From Schizochytrium sp. TIO01 (lineage: Eukaryota; Sar; Bigyra; Thraustochytrida; Thraustochytriidae): 64,000 nucleotides of DNA. Below the pieces are notes generated by a model. The model had not been told where the DNA came from. It saw only the letters and a list, made by a program, of their open reading frames with translations, and searched no databases. The first letter of the stretch is position 1, and every line of letters begins with the position of its first letter. The translations under genes were made by a program, and so were the position numbers. Location: positions 914,247-978,246 of the forward strand of contig SMSO01000037.1 of NCBI GenBank assembly GCA_004764695.1, read 5' to 3'. Shown here piece by piece: positions 29,683 to 41,420 of the stretch.

Positions 29683-31626
29683 ATGGCGCCTCTCACACTG
29701 GCAGGTATGCCTGAGCCCTCAACATCTGCTCCAACTCCTTGGATTTCGCTTCCTAGTGGCACCGCCGACAAGCTCTCGGTGCTGGGCACACCCGATGACT
29801 TCTCGGGGTCAGGAGCTCCTCCTGTGACTGAACTCGTCCTGCTGACGACAGCGAATCTGTTCTGTCTGGTGGCCATGTACTGGCGGTCTTCGATCCCAAT
29901 ATTAAGGCGGCTTCCCGAGCAGCTTATGGCTGTTTTCGTTGGTGCCTGCCTTGGACTCGTTGCTGACGCAATCAACTATGAGAAGCTCACAGAGGATGTG
30001 ACCTTTGGATTTTCCGGCGTCTTTTTCGAGTTTTTCTTGCCTGCCATCATCTTCAGTAACGCCTACAGCGTTAAGCACAAGAGTTTTTTCAGAAACCTTT
30101 CCGGGATTTTGACATTCTCATTGCTGGGGACGATAATGTCTTCGCTCCTCATCGGCTATGGTGTCTTCTGGGCTTATCGCTCGGGCCTTGTTCGCGGCGG
30201 CAACATTTCTGTGCACACTGAGAAGGCTTCTCATGGAAATGAGGAGCAAATGCCTCTTGTGGATTGCCTTATCCTCGGGTCCATGATGTCCGCCGTCGAT
30301 CCTGGCGCCGTACTCTCGGTGCTTCCTTCAAATGTAGACCGACAGCTATACTCGCTCCTCTTCGGTGAGAGCGTGCTTAATAGTGCCATTGCTATCGTGC
30401 TCTACAACGGCTTTCGATTGTACCACAACACACTCGTAGCTCGAGGTGACGAAGACGTTGATGACATCACGTGGGCAGATGTTCGCCTTCTGGTAACACG
30501 GTTCGTTGTTATTACACTCATCTCCATGGCTGTGGGTATAGCTGTAGGACTCCTCAGTGCATTTATTTTGAAGCATGCTGTACTGCAAGCGAGCCCTGGC
30601 AAAGAACAGGCGGTGCTCTTCCTCTTTGCGTACCTCTCCTACCTGTTGCCACGTCAGGCAGGGCTTTCACCAGTTGTGAGCTTATTCTTGTGTGGAGCAA
30701 CCATGGCGCATTACACATTTTATAATATATCACACATGTCTCAAGTGGCGACGGCGACGTGGTTTAAATCAATTGGACATGTCGCGGAGACGTTTGTATT
30801 TGTTTTCATTGGTGCGGCACTGGCGGAGGTCAGGGAAAGCGAGTGGAGACCTGACCTGGCGGGCGTGCTGATTGTGCTGTGCGTCGTATCACGGTTTATC
30901 CATATCTTCACACTTGGTTCCCTGGTAAACCTGAGCAAATGGTTGATTGCAAAAGTTAGGTCACAGCCAATTGTGGCGTATATCTCATGGGAGACTCAAT
31001 TTCTCATCTCTTGGTCCGGTTTGAGAGGAGCGGTAGCATTTGCTTTGGCACTTCATGCTCCTGTGCTCAACCAAGAGGGCCTCATGCTTACGACGACTGT
31101 CGCTGTGGTCCTTTTTACATACATCGTCATGGGCGGCAGTGTTTTCTTCCTCGCAGAGTACCTGGGTATGGCATCTGACGAGACTGACCAGCTTCGGTTT
31201 CATGACCGCCAACGATCACGTATCCTCTCGCAAATGCGTTCTCCGAGCGCTATCATGCATTACGGTGCCAGCCCGCACACAGCTTTTTTGAATCAGACCC
31301 AGATTTATGATCGTGGTCTTTCGGAAGAGGAGGAGGAGATGCTCGCGAATGCGGCTGTGGAAGGTGGCGGTGGTTATGGTACTTTCACCATGGCGTGGCG
31401 TACTTTTGATGAAAGAATTATGAAACCTGTTTTTGGTGGTAGCTTCCGAGAGGCTAATGTACCTGCCGCAAATCATTTTAAGCGCCCTACCCTTGAAGAG
31501 CTGGGCCTTCGTGGATCCACTGATCATGTTCTTGTATCAACCAACGACCAGTTGGACGATGATTCTGAACCAGCTGGTTTCGGTAGTTTAGATAATGGTC
31601 ATGCAAACGGAAACCCCTTCGCTTAG
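29683..31626 (+). CDS. SLC9-type Na+/H+ exchanger-like protein lacking the ND aspartate
   Basis: A 647-residue CPA1/NHE-family membrane protein. Family landmarks in order: FFLPAIIFSNAY (117-128), SAVDPGAVLSVL (203-214), LLFGESVLN (225-233) and the TM11-type SGLRGAVAFAL motif in the second half. The tail of about 150 residues is hydrophilic with an acidic EEEEE stretch. Exchangers of this group normally have Asn-Asp after GESVL/ESLL, the Asp being needed for ion translocation (for example D267 of human NHE1). Here the pair is Asn233-Ser234, codons AAT AGT. The Asp in the SAVDPG motif and the arginine in SGLRGAV are retained. It may have altered coupling or be a non-transporting relative. Start ATG at 29683; intronless. 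Confidence 0.92.
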   Translation: MAPLTLAGMPEPSTSAPTPWISLPSGTADKLSVLGTPDDFSGSGAPPVTELVLLTTANLFCLVAMYWRSSIPILRRLPEQLMAVFVGACLGLVADAINYEKLTEDVTFGFSGVFFEFFLPAIIFSNAYSVKHKSFFRNLSGILTFSLLGTIMSSLLIGYGVFWAYRSGLVRGGNISVHTEKASHGNEEQMPLVDCLILGSMMSAVDPGAVLSVLPSNVDRQLYSLLFGESVLNSAIAIVLYNGFRLYHNTLVARGDEDVDDITWADVRLLVTRFVVITLISMAVGIAVGLLSAFILKHAVLQASPGKEQAVLFLFAYLSYLLPRQAGLSPVVSLFLCGATMAHYTFYNISHMSQVATATWFKSIGHVAETFVFVFIGAALAEVRESEWRPDLAGVLIVLCVVSRFIHIFTLGSLVNLSKWLIAKVRSQPIVAYISWETQFLISWSGLRGAVAFALALHAPVLNQEGLMLTTTVAVVLFTYIVMGGSVFFLAEYLGMASDETDQLRFHDRQRSRILSQMRSPSAIMHYGASPHTAFLNQTQIYDRGLSEEEEEMLANAAVEGGGGYGTFTMAWRTFDERIMKPVFGGSFREANVPAANHFKRPTLEELGLRGSTDHVLVSTNDQLDDDSEPAGFGSLDNGHANGNPFA

Positions 31627-32616
31627 AGAACTCTGCTCTGGCATAGAACATGCATCTAGTACTCAGTGAATCGGTTTATGTTTTGCTGTTCGCAATCCTC
31701 TTCTGCAGTAGCTGTCAAGCTATCTGTTTACAGCCTGCTATGCAGTTTTAGCAATCGATTTTCCTCGTCCTGACTCAATGTAGGAAATAATACTTGAGGC
31801 AAGCAATCCATATGCGGTTGATATGTGTTTGAGGGCAAACGAACGAGAAAACGATAAGAATACTGCAACTGCATCCTAATTGCGTGTTCGTAAGAGAGAG
31901 CAACAATGAACCTTGATTGTTCTCTATTGTGTATTATGATTACCTTAGTTTAAATAACTTTCTGTAATCAAATTTATGGTTTGGAGCTCTTTATTGCTGT
32001 CAATTTTCATTTCCTTAAGAACAATAGCCTCAGGCGTATTCGCATCAACGACAACATTAGATTACAAGGGATTTTTGCGAAAAATAATTGTATAACTTCG
32101 GCAGAATCAAAAAAAAAAACTAGGAACATGAAACATACTCGTATATTTTTTTCATTTATTCATATAAGTTTAGCAATGGTGTGTGTGTGGGGGGGGGGAG
32201 GTGGTAGGATATATAGAGAAGGGTCATTAGAAAGCGCTATAGAATAGCGTGACGGCACGCATGGTTTTTTAGAAGGTATGGCAGCGTTGTCGTTATAGAA
32301 GTTTTTGTTTGCGAAAAATCTAGACACGGACAAAACAGTGTTTTCCTATTGTATACACTCCTCAGATAATTCTTGTAAATCCTTTAGTGTCATCAATTGA
32401 TTGACTGACGCACATCTTCTCATTCGACTTTGAGTATCATTTGCATCCTTTCAGTCAAAGCTTCTGCTACAAACCAGATATTGGCTACAAACAATTTAAA
32501 GAAAATAAGAAGTGTACATACGTGCGTGAACATCTGCATCCAAAAGACGTTAGCATTGCATCAAGAAGATCAAGAACAACATACTTAGAGGAAGCAGAGA
32601 ACATGGGGGAAAACAC
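31627..32616. other. Convergent 3' spacer
   Basis: About 1 kb between two convergent stops. It is AT-rich, with a GT repeat followed by a run of G near 32180-32200. No gene is seen. Confidence 0.5.
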
Positions 32617-34296
32617 TTAGACCTTGGTGGAGGTGATGAGGGACTTGCCAGTCATAGACTTGGGCTGCTCAACGCCAAGGATCTCAAGGAGAGTTGGGGA
32701 GACATCGCAGAGAGCACCATCGCGGATCTTGTACTGGCGTTCCTCACCGGTGTAGTCGTTGATGAAAACGGGGACCTTGTTGAGGGTGTGGGCGGTGTGG
32801 GGGCCACCAGTCTCAGGGTCGACCATGGTCTCGCAGTTACCGTGATCAGCAGTGACAATAATGGTTCCGCCTGACTTCTTGGTGGACTCGAGAATCTTAC
32901 CGAGGGCCTCATCGACAGTCTCAACGGCGGTTACGGCAGCCTCAAGGGAGCCGGTGTGGCCAACCATATCAGGTGCGGCAAAGTTGCAGAGCACGAAAGA
33001 GTAGTAGGGTTTGTCACCATCCTTCTTCTCGATGGCCTCGCAGACAGCAGCGCCGATCTCGCGAGTACCCATGGTGGGCTGAAGATCGTAGGTCTTGACC
33101 TTGGGGGAGGGGATCTCAATGCGGTCCTCGTTGGTGAAGGGCTCCTCACGTCCACCGTTGAAGAAGAAGGTCACATGAGGGCGCTTCTCAGACTCCGCGA
33201 TACGCATCTGGCGGAGGTTCTGATCCATGATGACCTCACCCATTGGCTTGTCAATTTCCTTGACCTCAATGATAGTGTCCATGTAGTCGTTGTGCTGGGT
33301 AGAGTACTCAACCATACCAGTCACAGTGGCGAGCTTGGGGCGCTCAGGGCGGTCGGAGCCAATGCCAAGCTCCTTGGGGGGGTTCGGGTCAGCCAGGGCA
33401 GTGAGGATCTCACGTGCGCGGTCGGCACGGAAGTTGGCGCAGAGGATTCCGTCGCCGTCCTTCATGCCCTCATAGCCTTCGATGACGGTGGCCTCAATGA
33501 ACTCGTCACTGACCTTCTGGTCGTGGGACTGCTTGACAGCCTCTTCGGCGGTCTTGACGGTCTTGGCAACGCCCTTGGCCTGAGCAATGACATCATAGGC
33601 CTGGCCAACACGCTCCCAGCGACGGTCACGGTCCATGCTGTAAAAGCGACCGGTGACAGTGCCAATCTTGATACCGTCATCAAGAGCCTCAAGGAACTTG
33701 GGGAGATCCTTGGAAGCATCGTTGGGACCGCAGTCACGACCATCGGTCCACACGTGAATGACGACGGGGACACCAGCCTTGTTAACGATGTTGGCGAGCG
33801 CCACAACGTGGTCATCGAGAGCGTGGACACCACCGGGGGAAACAAGACCCATAACGTGGCAGGTGCCGCCAGACTTCTTGAGAGCCTCAATGTGGTCAAC
33901 AAGGGCCTTCTTCTTCTCAAGCTCACCGTTCTTGATGGCGTTGGTGATGGTCATGATGTCCTGCCACACCACACGGCCTGCACCGAGGTTCATGTGGCCG
34001 ACTTCGGAGTTGCCGATCTGGCCGGGAGGAAGACCCACGTGTTCCTCGCAAGCCTGCAGGAATGCCTGCTGGCCGCACTGGCCTGCACGGGCCCACATTT
34101 TGTCAAAGTTCGGGGTGTTACCCTGAAGCACAGCATTGTACTGCTGTCTCTCGTTGTAGCCCCAGCCGTCCAAGATACAGAGCACAGCTTGGCGGTGCTC
34201 AGGGCCCTTAGTGGAGGAGCTCAGAAGACGACGCTGCGCAGGCGAAAGGCGGGCCGCCGCGGCGAAGGTGGACTTGCGGGAGAAGCCGCGAAGCAT
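32617..34296 (-). CDS. gpmI: Cofactor-independent phosphoglycerate mutase, mitochondrial type
   Basis: Interconverts 3- and 2-phosphoglycerate without 2,3-bisphosphoglycerate. The 559-residue protein has metal ligand Asp43 in LDGWG, the catalytic phospho-serine Ser97 in GNSEVGH, the WTDGRD substrate-binding region, and the TADHGN metal motif near the C-terminus. Residues 1 to about 30 (MLRGFSRKSTFAAAARLSPA and on) are rich in Arg, Ser and Ala without acidic residues, a classic mitochondrial presequence. In stramenopiles the lower glycolytic enzymes are commonly mitochondrial, which fits. Codon choice is strongly biased to C or G third positions compared with the neighbours, as in highly expressed genes. 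This bias also opens a long antisense frame, which I reject. Intronless. Confidence 0.97.
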   Translation of the reverse strand: MLRGFSRKSTFAAAARLSPAQRRLLSSSTKGPEHRQAVLCILDGWGYNERQQYNAVLQGNTPNFDKMWARAGQCGQQAFLQACEEHVGLPPGQIGNSEVGHMNLGAGRVVWQDIMTITNAIKNGELEKKKALVDHIEALKKSGGTCHVMGLVSPGGVHALDDHVVALANIVNKAGVPVVIHVWTDGRDCGPNDASKDLPKFLEALDDGIKIGTVTGRFYSMDRDRRWERVGQAYDVIAQAKGVAKTVKTAEEAVKQSHDQKVSDEFIEATVIEGYEGMKDGDGILCANFRADRAREILTALADPNPPKELGIGSDRPERPKLATVTGMVEYSTQHNDYMDTIIEVKEIDKPMGEVIMDQNLRQMRIAESEKRPHVTFFFNGGREEPFTNEDRIEIPSPKVKTYDLQPTMGTREIGAAVCEAIEKKDGDKPYYSFVLCNFAAPDMVGHTGSLEAAVTAVETVDEALGKILESTKKSGGTIIVTADHGNCETMVDPETGGPHTAHTLNKVPVFINDYTGEERQYKIRDGALCDVSPTLLEILGVEQPKSMTGKSLITSTKV

Positions 34297-35481
34297 TGTG
34301 CCTGCACGGAAGAGCGGGGTGGCTTGTGGCGACGATGAGCGGGTATGCCTTTCACGGAGGTTAGGGGTTTGCTTGATGTCGCTCAGTGAATGAATGAATG
34401 CTTGAGCAATTAATTAATGATGAAAAATTGGAGGAATATATTAAATCAATGAATGATATTTTTTTACTTTTAATGTTTTTCTTTCTTTCTTTAGAACAAT
34501 CTTTGGTAACCCACAAAATAAGCTCACCAGACAGTTACGTTCGATGGATTAAATACCAGCAAATCGGTGTGTCGTCGATGATGCCATGCGCTTGAGCTCG
34601 TTTGAGTTGTCAGGGACTTCGAGTGCACATGCCAAACATGTACATAGCACTGCGTTGTATTTGCTGCAGCAGAGGAATACAACATGTTTTTCTACACGGA
34701 GACGCTCACAGACTCACATGGCAATTTTTATTACATTTTATTTTCTAAAAAAGAATAAACAGTTATATGTTAATATTGCACACGGTCCTAATGGTCTCCT
34801 ATCATAAATGATAGCAGCACCATTGCATTAGGATTTTTTATTTTATTTTAAATTAGTTAAATAAAATATACAGATAGATATTTTCTATAACAATAAGAAA
34901 AAAAGTAACTTGTAAATCAGAAGATCAACAGACGCTCTCGCAAGATATCATACATGCGCACTCCCGTTACGATATCATCAAGGAAAGGGAGACCTCGAGA
35001 CCCCTGTGATACCACCTCCTATATCCTTGAGGAGCTGGCGCCATGGCTTCTCGTCGCCCTGGTTACCATCTCCTTCCTATTGTATTGTAAATCATAGATT
35101 ATAAAAAAAGTAATTTTATTAATTTAAAAATTGACTAAAAATATTGGAGCAGGATCGTCCCTTGCCGGGAAAACTGTATGGGTGTCGGCACTTCAAACGT
35201 TTGCCCGATCCATACTCTTCCCATGATCAACCTTACGAGGTTTGTCGTCGGTGTTTCTTCGACTCCATGCAAAACTTTCTTTCTGGTGGTTGATGTTCTC
35301 AAATAGTTAATGCATTTCTTTCACCCAAAGAACCTGTGATGCAAATCCGCTCTAGCAAAAAATACAAGCGCACACGCCGCTCCAGAGTCCGCGGACAAAG
35401 CCCTAGTGCCTGGAAGGCAGAGTTTCCCAGCCGCGTGCTAAAGCTCCGTCCATTGGCTTTGCAGAGCAACGCAGTACCAAG

Positions 35482-35571
35482 CATTCGTTCATTCATTCAT
35501 TCATTCATTGAATAATTCATTCATTGAATAATTCATTCATTGATTAATTCATTGATTAATTCATTGATTTG
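35482..35571. repeat. CATT/TTGAATAATTCA-type tandem array
   Basis: About seven ATTC/CATT units pass into longer imperfect units built from ATTCATTCATTGAATA and ATTCATTGATTA. The mixture suggests stepwise expansion of a tetranucleotide into a minisatellite. Confidence 0.85.
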
Positions 35572-36121
35572 TTCGCACTAATAAGACACAACATTTTCTT
35601 TTCTCTTTTGTAGCACTGGGAAAAGAGGCAAACGAATTCATGGCAACGATGCAATTCACTCATCACGAACCATTCGCTCGAAACGTATTCGCGAACGGAG
35701 GTCTGTCTCCAAGCGAAGGCGGCTCTTGCAGCGTCCAGAACATTCCAGCGCAGGCAGGTCTGTCTCCATGAGCTCGTGGACGCAGGTCTTCTTCTCCGCC
35801 AGCCAGCGTCGAGATAGTCATGGACGATGGTGATACATACATTACATACGTACATACATTGCATTGGTGTTGCATCATTCATTCCCATTCCCATTCGCAT
35901 TCGCATTGCAGACGACGATGCTCTTCGATGATGTGTCTTTGGCGGATTCTGTAAACCAACAATGGTCGCGATGACTCAATGGTCTCTGAGGCGCAGAAGC
36001 GATGAGAGCTTCTTCAGGGCGATAGATGGTGAGATCATAAGATGGCCTCGAGATAAATAAATAAATGTGAAGAGTGCAAAGCCTCGTCGCTCACATCGTT
36101 GTGGCTGTCGAAGAGGGCGGA

Positions 36122-36169
36122 GCATTGCATTGCATGGCATGGCATTGCATTGCATTGCATTGCATGGCG
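36122..36169. repeat. (GCATT)n array
   Basis: Imperfect GCATT pentanucleotide repeat, with some GCATG units. It is the reverse complement of the larger AATGC array that begins 190 bp downstream. Confidence 0.9.
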
Positions 36170-36322
36170 AGGTTCATCTCGTCCCTTGCTTTATGGCCTC
36201 GAGGGAGCGCGTATTCGAGCGGGGTTTGTTTGTCATCATCGCTCGATCATCGAGTTTCTTTTGTAGTTTATGCTGATCCATTCGAGAGGTCCGAAGGAGA
36301 AGGAAGAAAGTGCGGAAGAAAG

Positions 36323-36349
36323 TAACAAACAAACAAACAAACAAACAAA
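36323..36349. repeat. (AAAC)n array
   Basis: About six and a half AAAC/AACA units, just before the AATGC array. Confidence 0.9.
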
Positions 36350-36361
36350 TAACACATCAAT

Positions 36362-36508
36362 AATGCAATGCAATGCAATGCAATGCAATGCAATGCAATG
36401 CAATGCAATGGAATGCACTGCGATGCAATGCAAGGAATGCAATGAAATGTAGTGCAATGCAATGAATGCAACGAATGCAATGAATGCAGTGAATGCAGTG
36501 AATGCAAT
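36362..36508. repeat. (AATGC)n array with degenerate tail
   Basis: Ten perfect AATGC units (36362-36411) followed by about 100 bp of diverged variants (AATGAATGC, AGTGAATGC). It is inverted relative to the GCATT array upstream, so the two could pair into a long hairpin. Confidence 0.92.
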
Positions 36509-36825
36509 TGGACTGAAGAAGAAAACTTTCACTGCCAACAACTTCTCTGTCCTGCCCTCCGACGGGTCTTATGGTTTGTGGTAGGTGGGTACTAGCGGTA
36601 GTGCGAGATCGAGACCGTGGACTCCGTCATTGCGGCGATCGACAAGTGGCCCAAAGCCGATGAGAACATGGCTCGCGGCGTTACAATGGCCAGGCTTGAA
36701 GCACCAACTCCCTTGTCGAGCAGAGCTGGCAGCAGGGAGGCAGGTAGGCAGGCAGGCAGACGGGGCCTGACTCAAGCAAGGTCAAGCGGTCCGCATCCGC
36801 GGCGGTGGGCGCCCACGGGGGCGCC

Positions 36826-37158
36826 ATGAGCGGCGAGAGCCGTGCGGAGAAGCGGTTCGTCTTTCTGGACCTAGACCCTCAAGCAGAAGCAGACAGTTCT
36901 GGCAAAGATCCAGGCAGACAACAGCGAGCAGGCAAACCTGAGGGAGCCTCAAAGCTCAGCAGCAGCATGGGCGCTGAGGAGAAGAGGGTTCCACGGCTTC
37001 GGCAGTGCGCATCATCGCCGGGCTTTCGGAAAGGGCGAATTTCCACCACCTCGAATGACGATGCTCATTCCTGCGCATTCCTGCTCAAGCGAGATCTGCC
37101 TTTGATACAGCGCGGCGGAGGAAAACATGCTCGTCGCCGCCCTCGTTGTGGTAGTTGA
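36826..37158 (+). CDS. Uncertain hypothetical frame in GC-rich block
   Basis: A 110-codon frame beginning at an ATG in GCCATGA context. It encodes a charged, Ser/Lys/Arg-rich product (MSGESRAEKRFVFLDLDPQA at the start) without a recognised domain. It is embedded in the gene desert, and longer frames exist on the opposite strand, so it may be chance. Confidence 0.2.
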   Translation: MSGESRAEKRFVFLDLDPQAEADSSGKDPGRQQRAGKPEGASKLSSSMGAEEKRVPRLRQCASSPGFRKGRISTTSNDDAHSCAFLLKRDLPLIQRGGGKHARRRPRCGS

Positions 37159-40100
37159 AGGCGTATTTGTGTGTTCGCGCGGGCACTTGCCGCTACGAAC
37201 CAGAGCGAACTGGCTGGATCGGGCCACCATCGGTGCTTTTTGTGTGTGACCTCAATGATGCCGCACTGAGCCCTCCAAGGCGTGGACCTGCCGGCAAGTA
37301 TCCGTCGATCGTCTCGGGTTGTGCTGCGGCTCCAAGAGCAGCGGGAACAACTTTTTATGGCTCTTGAGAGCCTCGGAGAGCGCCGCTCTGGACTCCGCAA
37401 CCTTAATGATGATGGTGTTTGCAGAGTCGAGTGCATCACATCTCGTTCGAGCAAAGCTTTGTAGTCGGACCATGAACATCTTGTCTTCAGTAGCCCGACC
37501 ACAAACATCTTCAATTTGGTAAGACGATAGAATGATGACGAGCCTCGTGGCAGAGTGAGGAAGCCTTGCTCGTGTCGTGGGGAAGAGAAGCGTTGATAGG
37601 GCCCGGGTATGACTAGTGCTATGAGGTCCTACTTCTAGTAGCTAGGTAGCTAGGTAGGTAGCCACTTTCCTGCTGCTTTTGATTGGACAAGACAATGAAG
37701 ATCCATGGCAGCATATTTGGGTTGCGGGACAACTCAAACTTATTCTGCGAAGCACAAGTGAGATACGTATATTTGATGCGTAGTCTTCTTATGTGAGAGA
37801 CTTGACAGAGGAGGATAACCTGTTTCTCAACACGAAACTGCAAAAAGAAACTGCAAAATAAATCTCAGTTAAATTTGTCTTTTGTCTGACAACGAACGAA
37901 ACCTGTGTTTTCCTATCTTTGTTCATCAAAGATTTCAAAGCTAGTCAAAAGCACCCGGGTGGTTCGTCTCGAACGAACGAACAGTTCCGCTATTTCCAAA
38001 ATATTACAGAAGACATTTCCACAAAGATTCGATGACGAACCTGTGTTTTTATAGGCGAAAGAACGCGGAATGCGAGCTTTTAATTTGTGATCTTTAAGAG
38101 GCACAAGCAAACTTCTGTATTGGTCGATTTCAAGCACATGAATTTGTAGCCAGAGCTCACAAGCATGGGGTGGTTTTGATTTCGGTGCAAACATACGTTT
38201 CACTCTGTGGCATACTTTATAACATATACAATAAATGGAATAGTCTTGCAAGATCCAGCCATTTAAAGGAGACTGCAATCATTCCTCTTTTCAGGATACT
38301 AGACAAGTTGTACCTAGTATCAAGCCAAGGTTCTATGACTTGAAAAAGAACCCTTTAAAATGATATCTGCAAAGATAAATGTAATGATGGCAGTTGAGAA
38401 TAAATCTCGATCCTTACTTCTTAGCATTCTTTTTTGTTGTGACAATAACTTCTCCACAGCGAGCAGAGGCAAATATGTTTTGGTCAAAATGCAACAAATT
38501 AGCCAACATGATGTGAAAGAATCAGAGCGTTGCCAGAAGTAATCTATAAAAGAGTGTTTGTACAAGCACATACACACGAGGCAGTTTTTGAAATCAATCA
38601 ATTGTTTGGGAATTTTCTTTTTGAACACCGTAGACATTTGAAGTGAGCCAATTAGATTTGTGAATTATTTTTACAATGATCCAATTTCCCTGTCAATTGT
38701 TACTAATTCATGCAAGGTTATGTTTGCTCACCGTTCTTGTTTTGAGTAAATTTTAATTATATAAAGCATCCGATTTATCGCGTGGTCTTACTCTTCCATT
38801 CAAGTGAGAAAATGTGCGCCCAGTGGATGTGGAATTTTCATGATGCGATGCTGCACGATCAAAGTTTTAAATTTACCGAGCAGATTCTGCATCAAACCTG
38901 GATGACAAATCATAAATCATGTTGTTCATAGTGCCAGAACCTAGCCTAGGTTAGTAGTGATGCGTATGTGATATAAAGAGCACGACCAGAAATTTCACAA
39001 GGCAGAACTTTGCGATAGTAAGAAGAGAACCGCATCACGACATCATTGGGTACGCTTTCCCATTGAGAAGCATCAAAGTTAGATTCCTACCGCCGAGCGA
39101 ACCGATGCAGCCACCAATGCATCAACATTTCTAACACGCTGACTGAACGATTTGGATTTCAGCCAATGGTATTGCAATAGTCCTACTTCTGTGCTCGTTG
39201 CTACAACTTGACGATTCCCGCAAAATCTGTAGACAATTCTGTGTAAATAAAGTCGAAGGGGTGCGACGAAACAGAGCGTTTGCTGGCAGATAAAATCAAA
39301 TGGAAATGTTTTGCTAGGTAGCTTGTTTTAATCGTTTCTGAAACTAATCATATGCGTCGCTTGTGAAAAGGCAAGGTCGAGCCAAGTGTAGATCACTTTT
39401 GTTAAAGAGAGGGCTGGTGGGCCAGTAGAGGTGAAAGAGGGATGTTAGTAAGATCTCTAACAGAGGGACTGGTGCTTTTTTCGGAGGGGTGGGGGGTAGT
39501 GACGATGACGACGAGCTAATTGAAGTTTCCTCAACATATGGAGCAGTGAATAAGATCTGTTAGCCTGGTCATACAAAATCAAGGCAACATATAGTACAGG
39601 ATTTGCATAATCTGATGATGACGCTCGTGGATGCAATTTACGATTTGATGCACACATCACACGTTCCCTGTCTCTAGGCTTTAAATCGCGAAACAGGATT
39701 TCACGTGTATCGCATTAATTTGCATGCGTCCATCGCCACATTTCTCCGTTCCCAGCGAAGAAAGTGCCTCAAAGCACCAAGACAGTTACGATTCGCGGGC
39801 AAGGCTAAATTCGCGCGCATAAACCCCCGGCATGGAGATGAGAGACGAGGCTTGCGAGACTCGACTTGCTTCACTACTGCGCCTTCTTAGACCTGCCATA
39901 GTCTAGAGATTTCGAGGTACTGGCTAATGAACACGACAAATCTGCAATTCGAGAGATCAAGCAAGACAAAAGAAACATTGTCGCCCTTGAGTTCCAAATG
40001 CTGTACCTAGGCATGCCATGTATGCCCCAGTAATTTCCACCAAATTCACCCATGTGATTTGGAGCTTCGGAAACAAGTCGGTGGTTTGCGTGCTGTGTTT

Positions 40101-40634
40101 TGCTCACAGCGGCGAGCAGGATTTGGAAAGAGGCCTCGCTTTTCACCGCGAAGAGCCTGACTTTCGTAACTAGGTAGGTAGTGCACAACGCAGACACGGA
40201 GGAAGTTCAATTTCAAGTTGGAATGTCAACACAAGTTGCAGTAGCATACACGTCATTATAGCAGCATTAGTTACCTAGCTAGGTACTTTGATAGATAGGT
40301 ATCATGAATGATGGGCTTTCATCATCACCCCTCAATATCGCCTGCCACATCAACTGGAGGTCTCTACTAGATGCGAGCAATTGCACCCATTAATTAGTGA
40401 TCTACTCGTGATGTTACTCAAGGGCAACCTGCTCACCAGCTAGCTAGCCAGGTACCTGGGTAAATCCAGGATCAATATCAATTGTCATCTAAGGGAAGCT
40501 TGGCTTCTGGCAATGGAGTCGTAGTTCCATAGCAAGGTCTCTGCGAAGGTGACTCTGACCGTCGAGAGTTTGACCTTTTCAGGAGAGAATCGAAGAAAGA
40601 ACTTTTTACAGGTCTACTGCTATTACCTAATACT

Positions 40635-40672
40635 TGCTACCTGCTACCTACTACCTACTACCTGCTACGCTC
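40635..40672. repeat. CTACCTA/CTACCTG heptamer tandem
   Basis: About five imperfect 7-bp units related to the TAGGTAG motif that recurs in this desert on either strand (for example 37.64, 40.17, 40.27, 41.60 and 41.69 kb). Confidence 0.7.
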
Positions 40673-41391
40673 CGTGCACTGTGGTGAGGTGTGGAAATGT
40701 TTTATCTCATTGCAATGCCTCCAGAGGGATTTTATGAAGATACCAACAAAATTTTCAAGGAGAGCCTTCTTTGATTGATGTACGCAGCTGAGGAAGCTCC
40801 TTCCGCCAATGGTTTATTTTCTAGCCAATAATATCGTAGTTTGCATGCTCTTTAGAAGCCTGGTTTTGCAGTGCCTCGTTGTAACATCGATTATAATCAT
40901 AAAGTTTCGAAGCAAAATGCCAACTCCGCAGAATAAACTTTAAAGAAAAGAAAAGAAACCCAAGCACACTTTTACTCCTTTAATTAGTTTTCAACATTAA
41001 TTTTCAATATTTTTTTTAAAGAAAAGTTTTTAATTAACATAGCACTTATGAAATGAAATGAAACCAATTCAATTCAATTCGAAGCTCAACAGGTTCGATT
41101 GCAATTGGTTGAATTGATTGTGCATCGCCTCGATCTCTCGAGCTGAAAGCCCATCAACCAACGCCTACTTAACTTCCCTGGCAAGAGAAGCCAAGGCGGC
41201 GGTGCACTTGTAAATAAATTTAATATTTATGTTTATTATTAAAGTCAACCTAATCAAAAGTTTCCCTCAAAAACTACTACATTTACCTTTTGGCTTTCGA
41301 AAAGGCATTCGAAACAACTTCAAGAACTTGAGTCTTTTCAAAGATACCCTCTGCTACCCCTATCGACAGGTTGTTGTCTGTCACGAAGAGC

Positions 41392-41420
41392 GAAGAAGAA
41401 GAAGAAGAAGAAGAAGAAGA
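41392..41420. repeat. (GAA)n array
   Basis: About nine to ten GAA units, followed by a TCTTCGAAGA palindrome. Confidence 0.9.

Noticed and set aside
32956-34338. 460-codon plus-strand frame opposite phosphoglycerate mutase
   Set aside because: It is an antisense shadow caused by the strong C/G third-position bias of the mutase gene. Its product is Val/Leu/Asp-rich without family motifs, while the sense strand has every catalytic motif.
36236-36541. Frames of HCIAL-type repeats
   Set aside because: They are translation of the AATGC array, not a gene.
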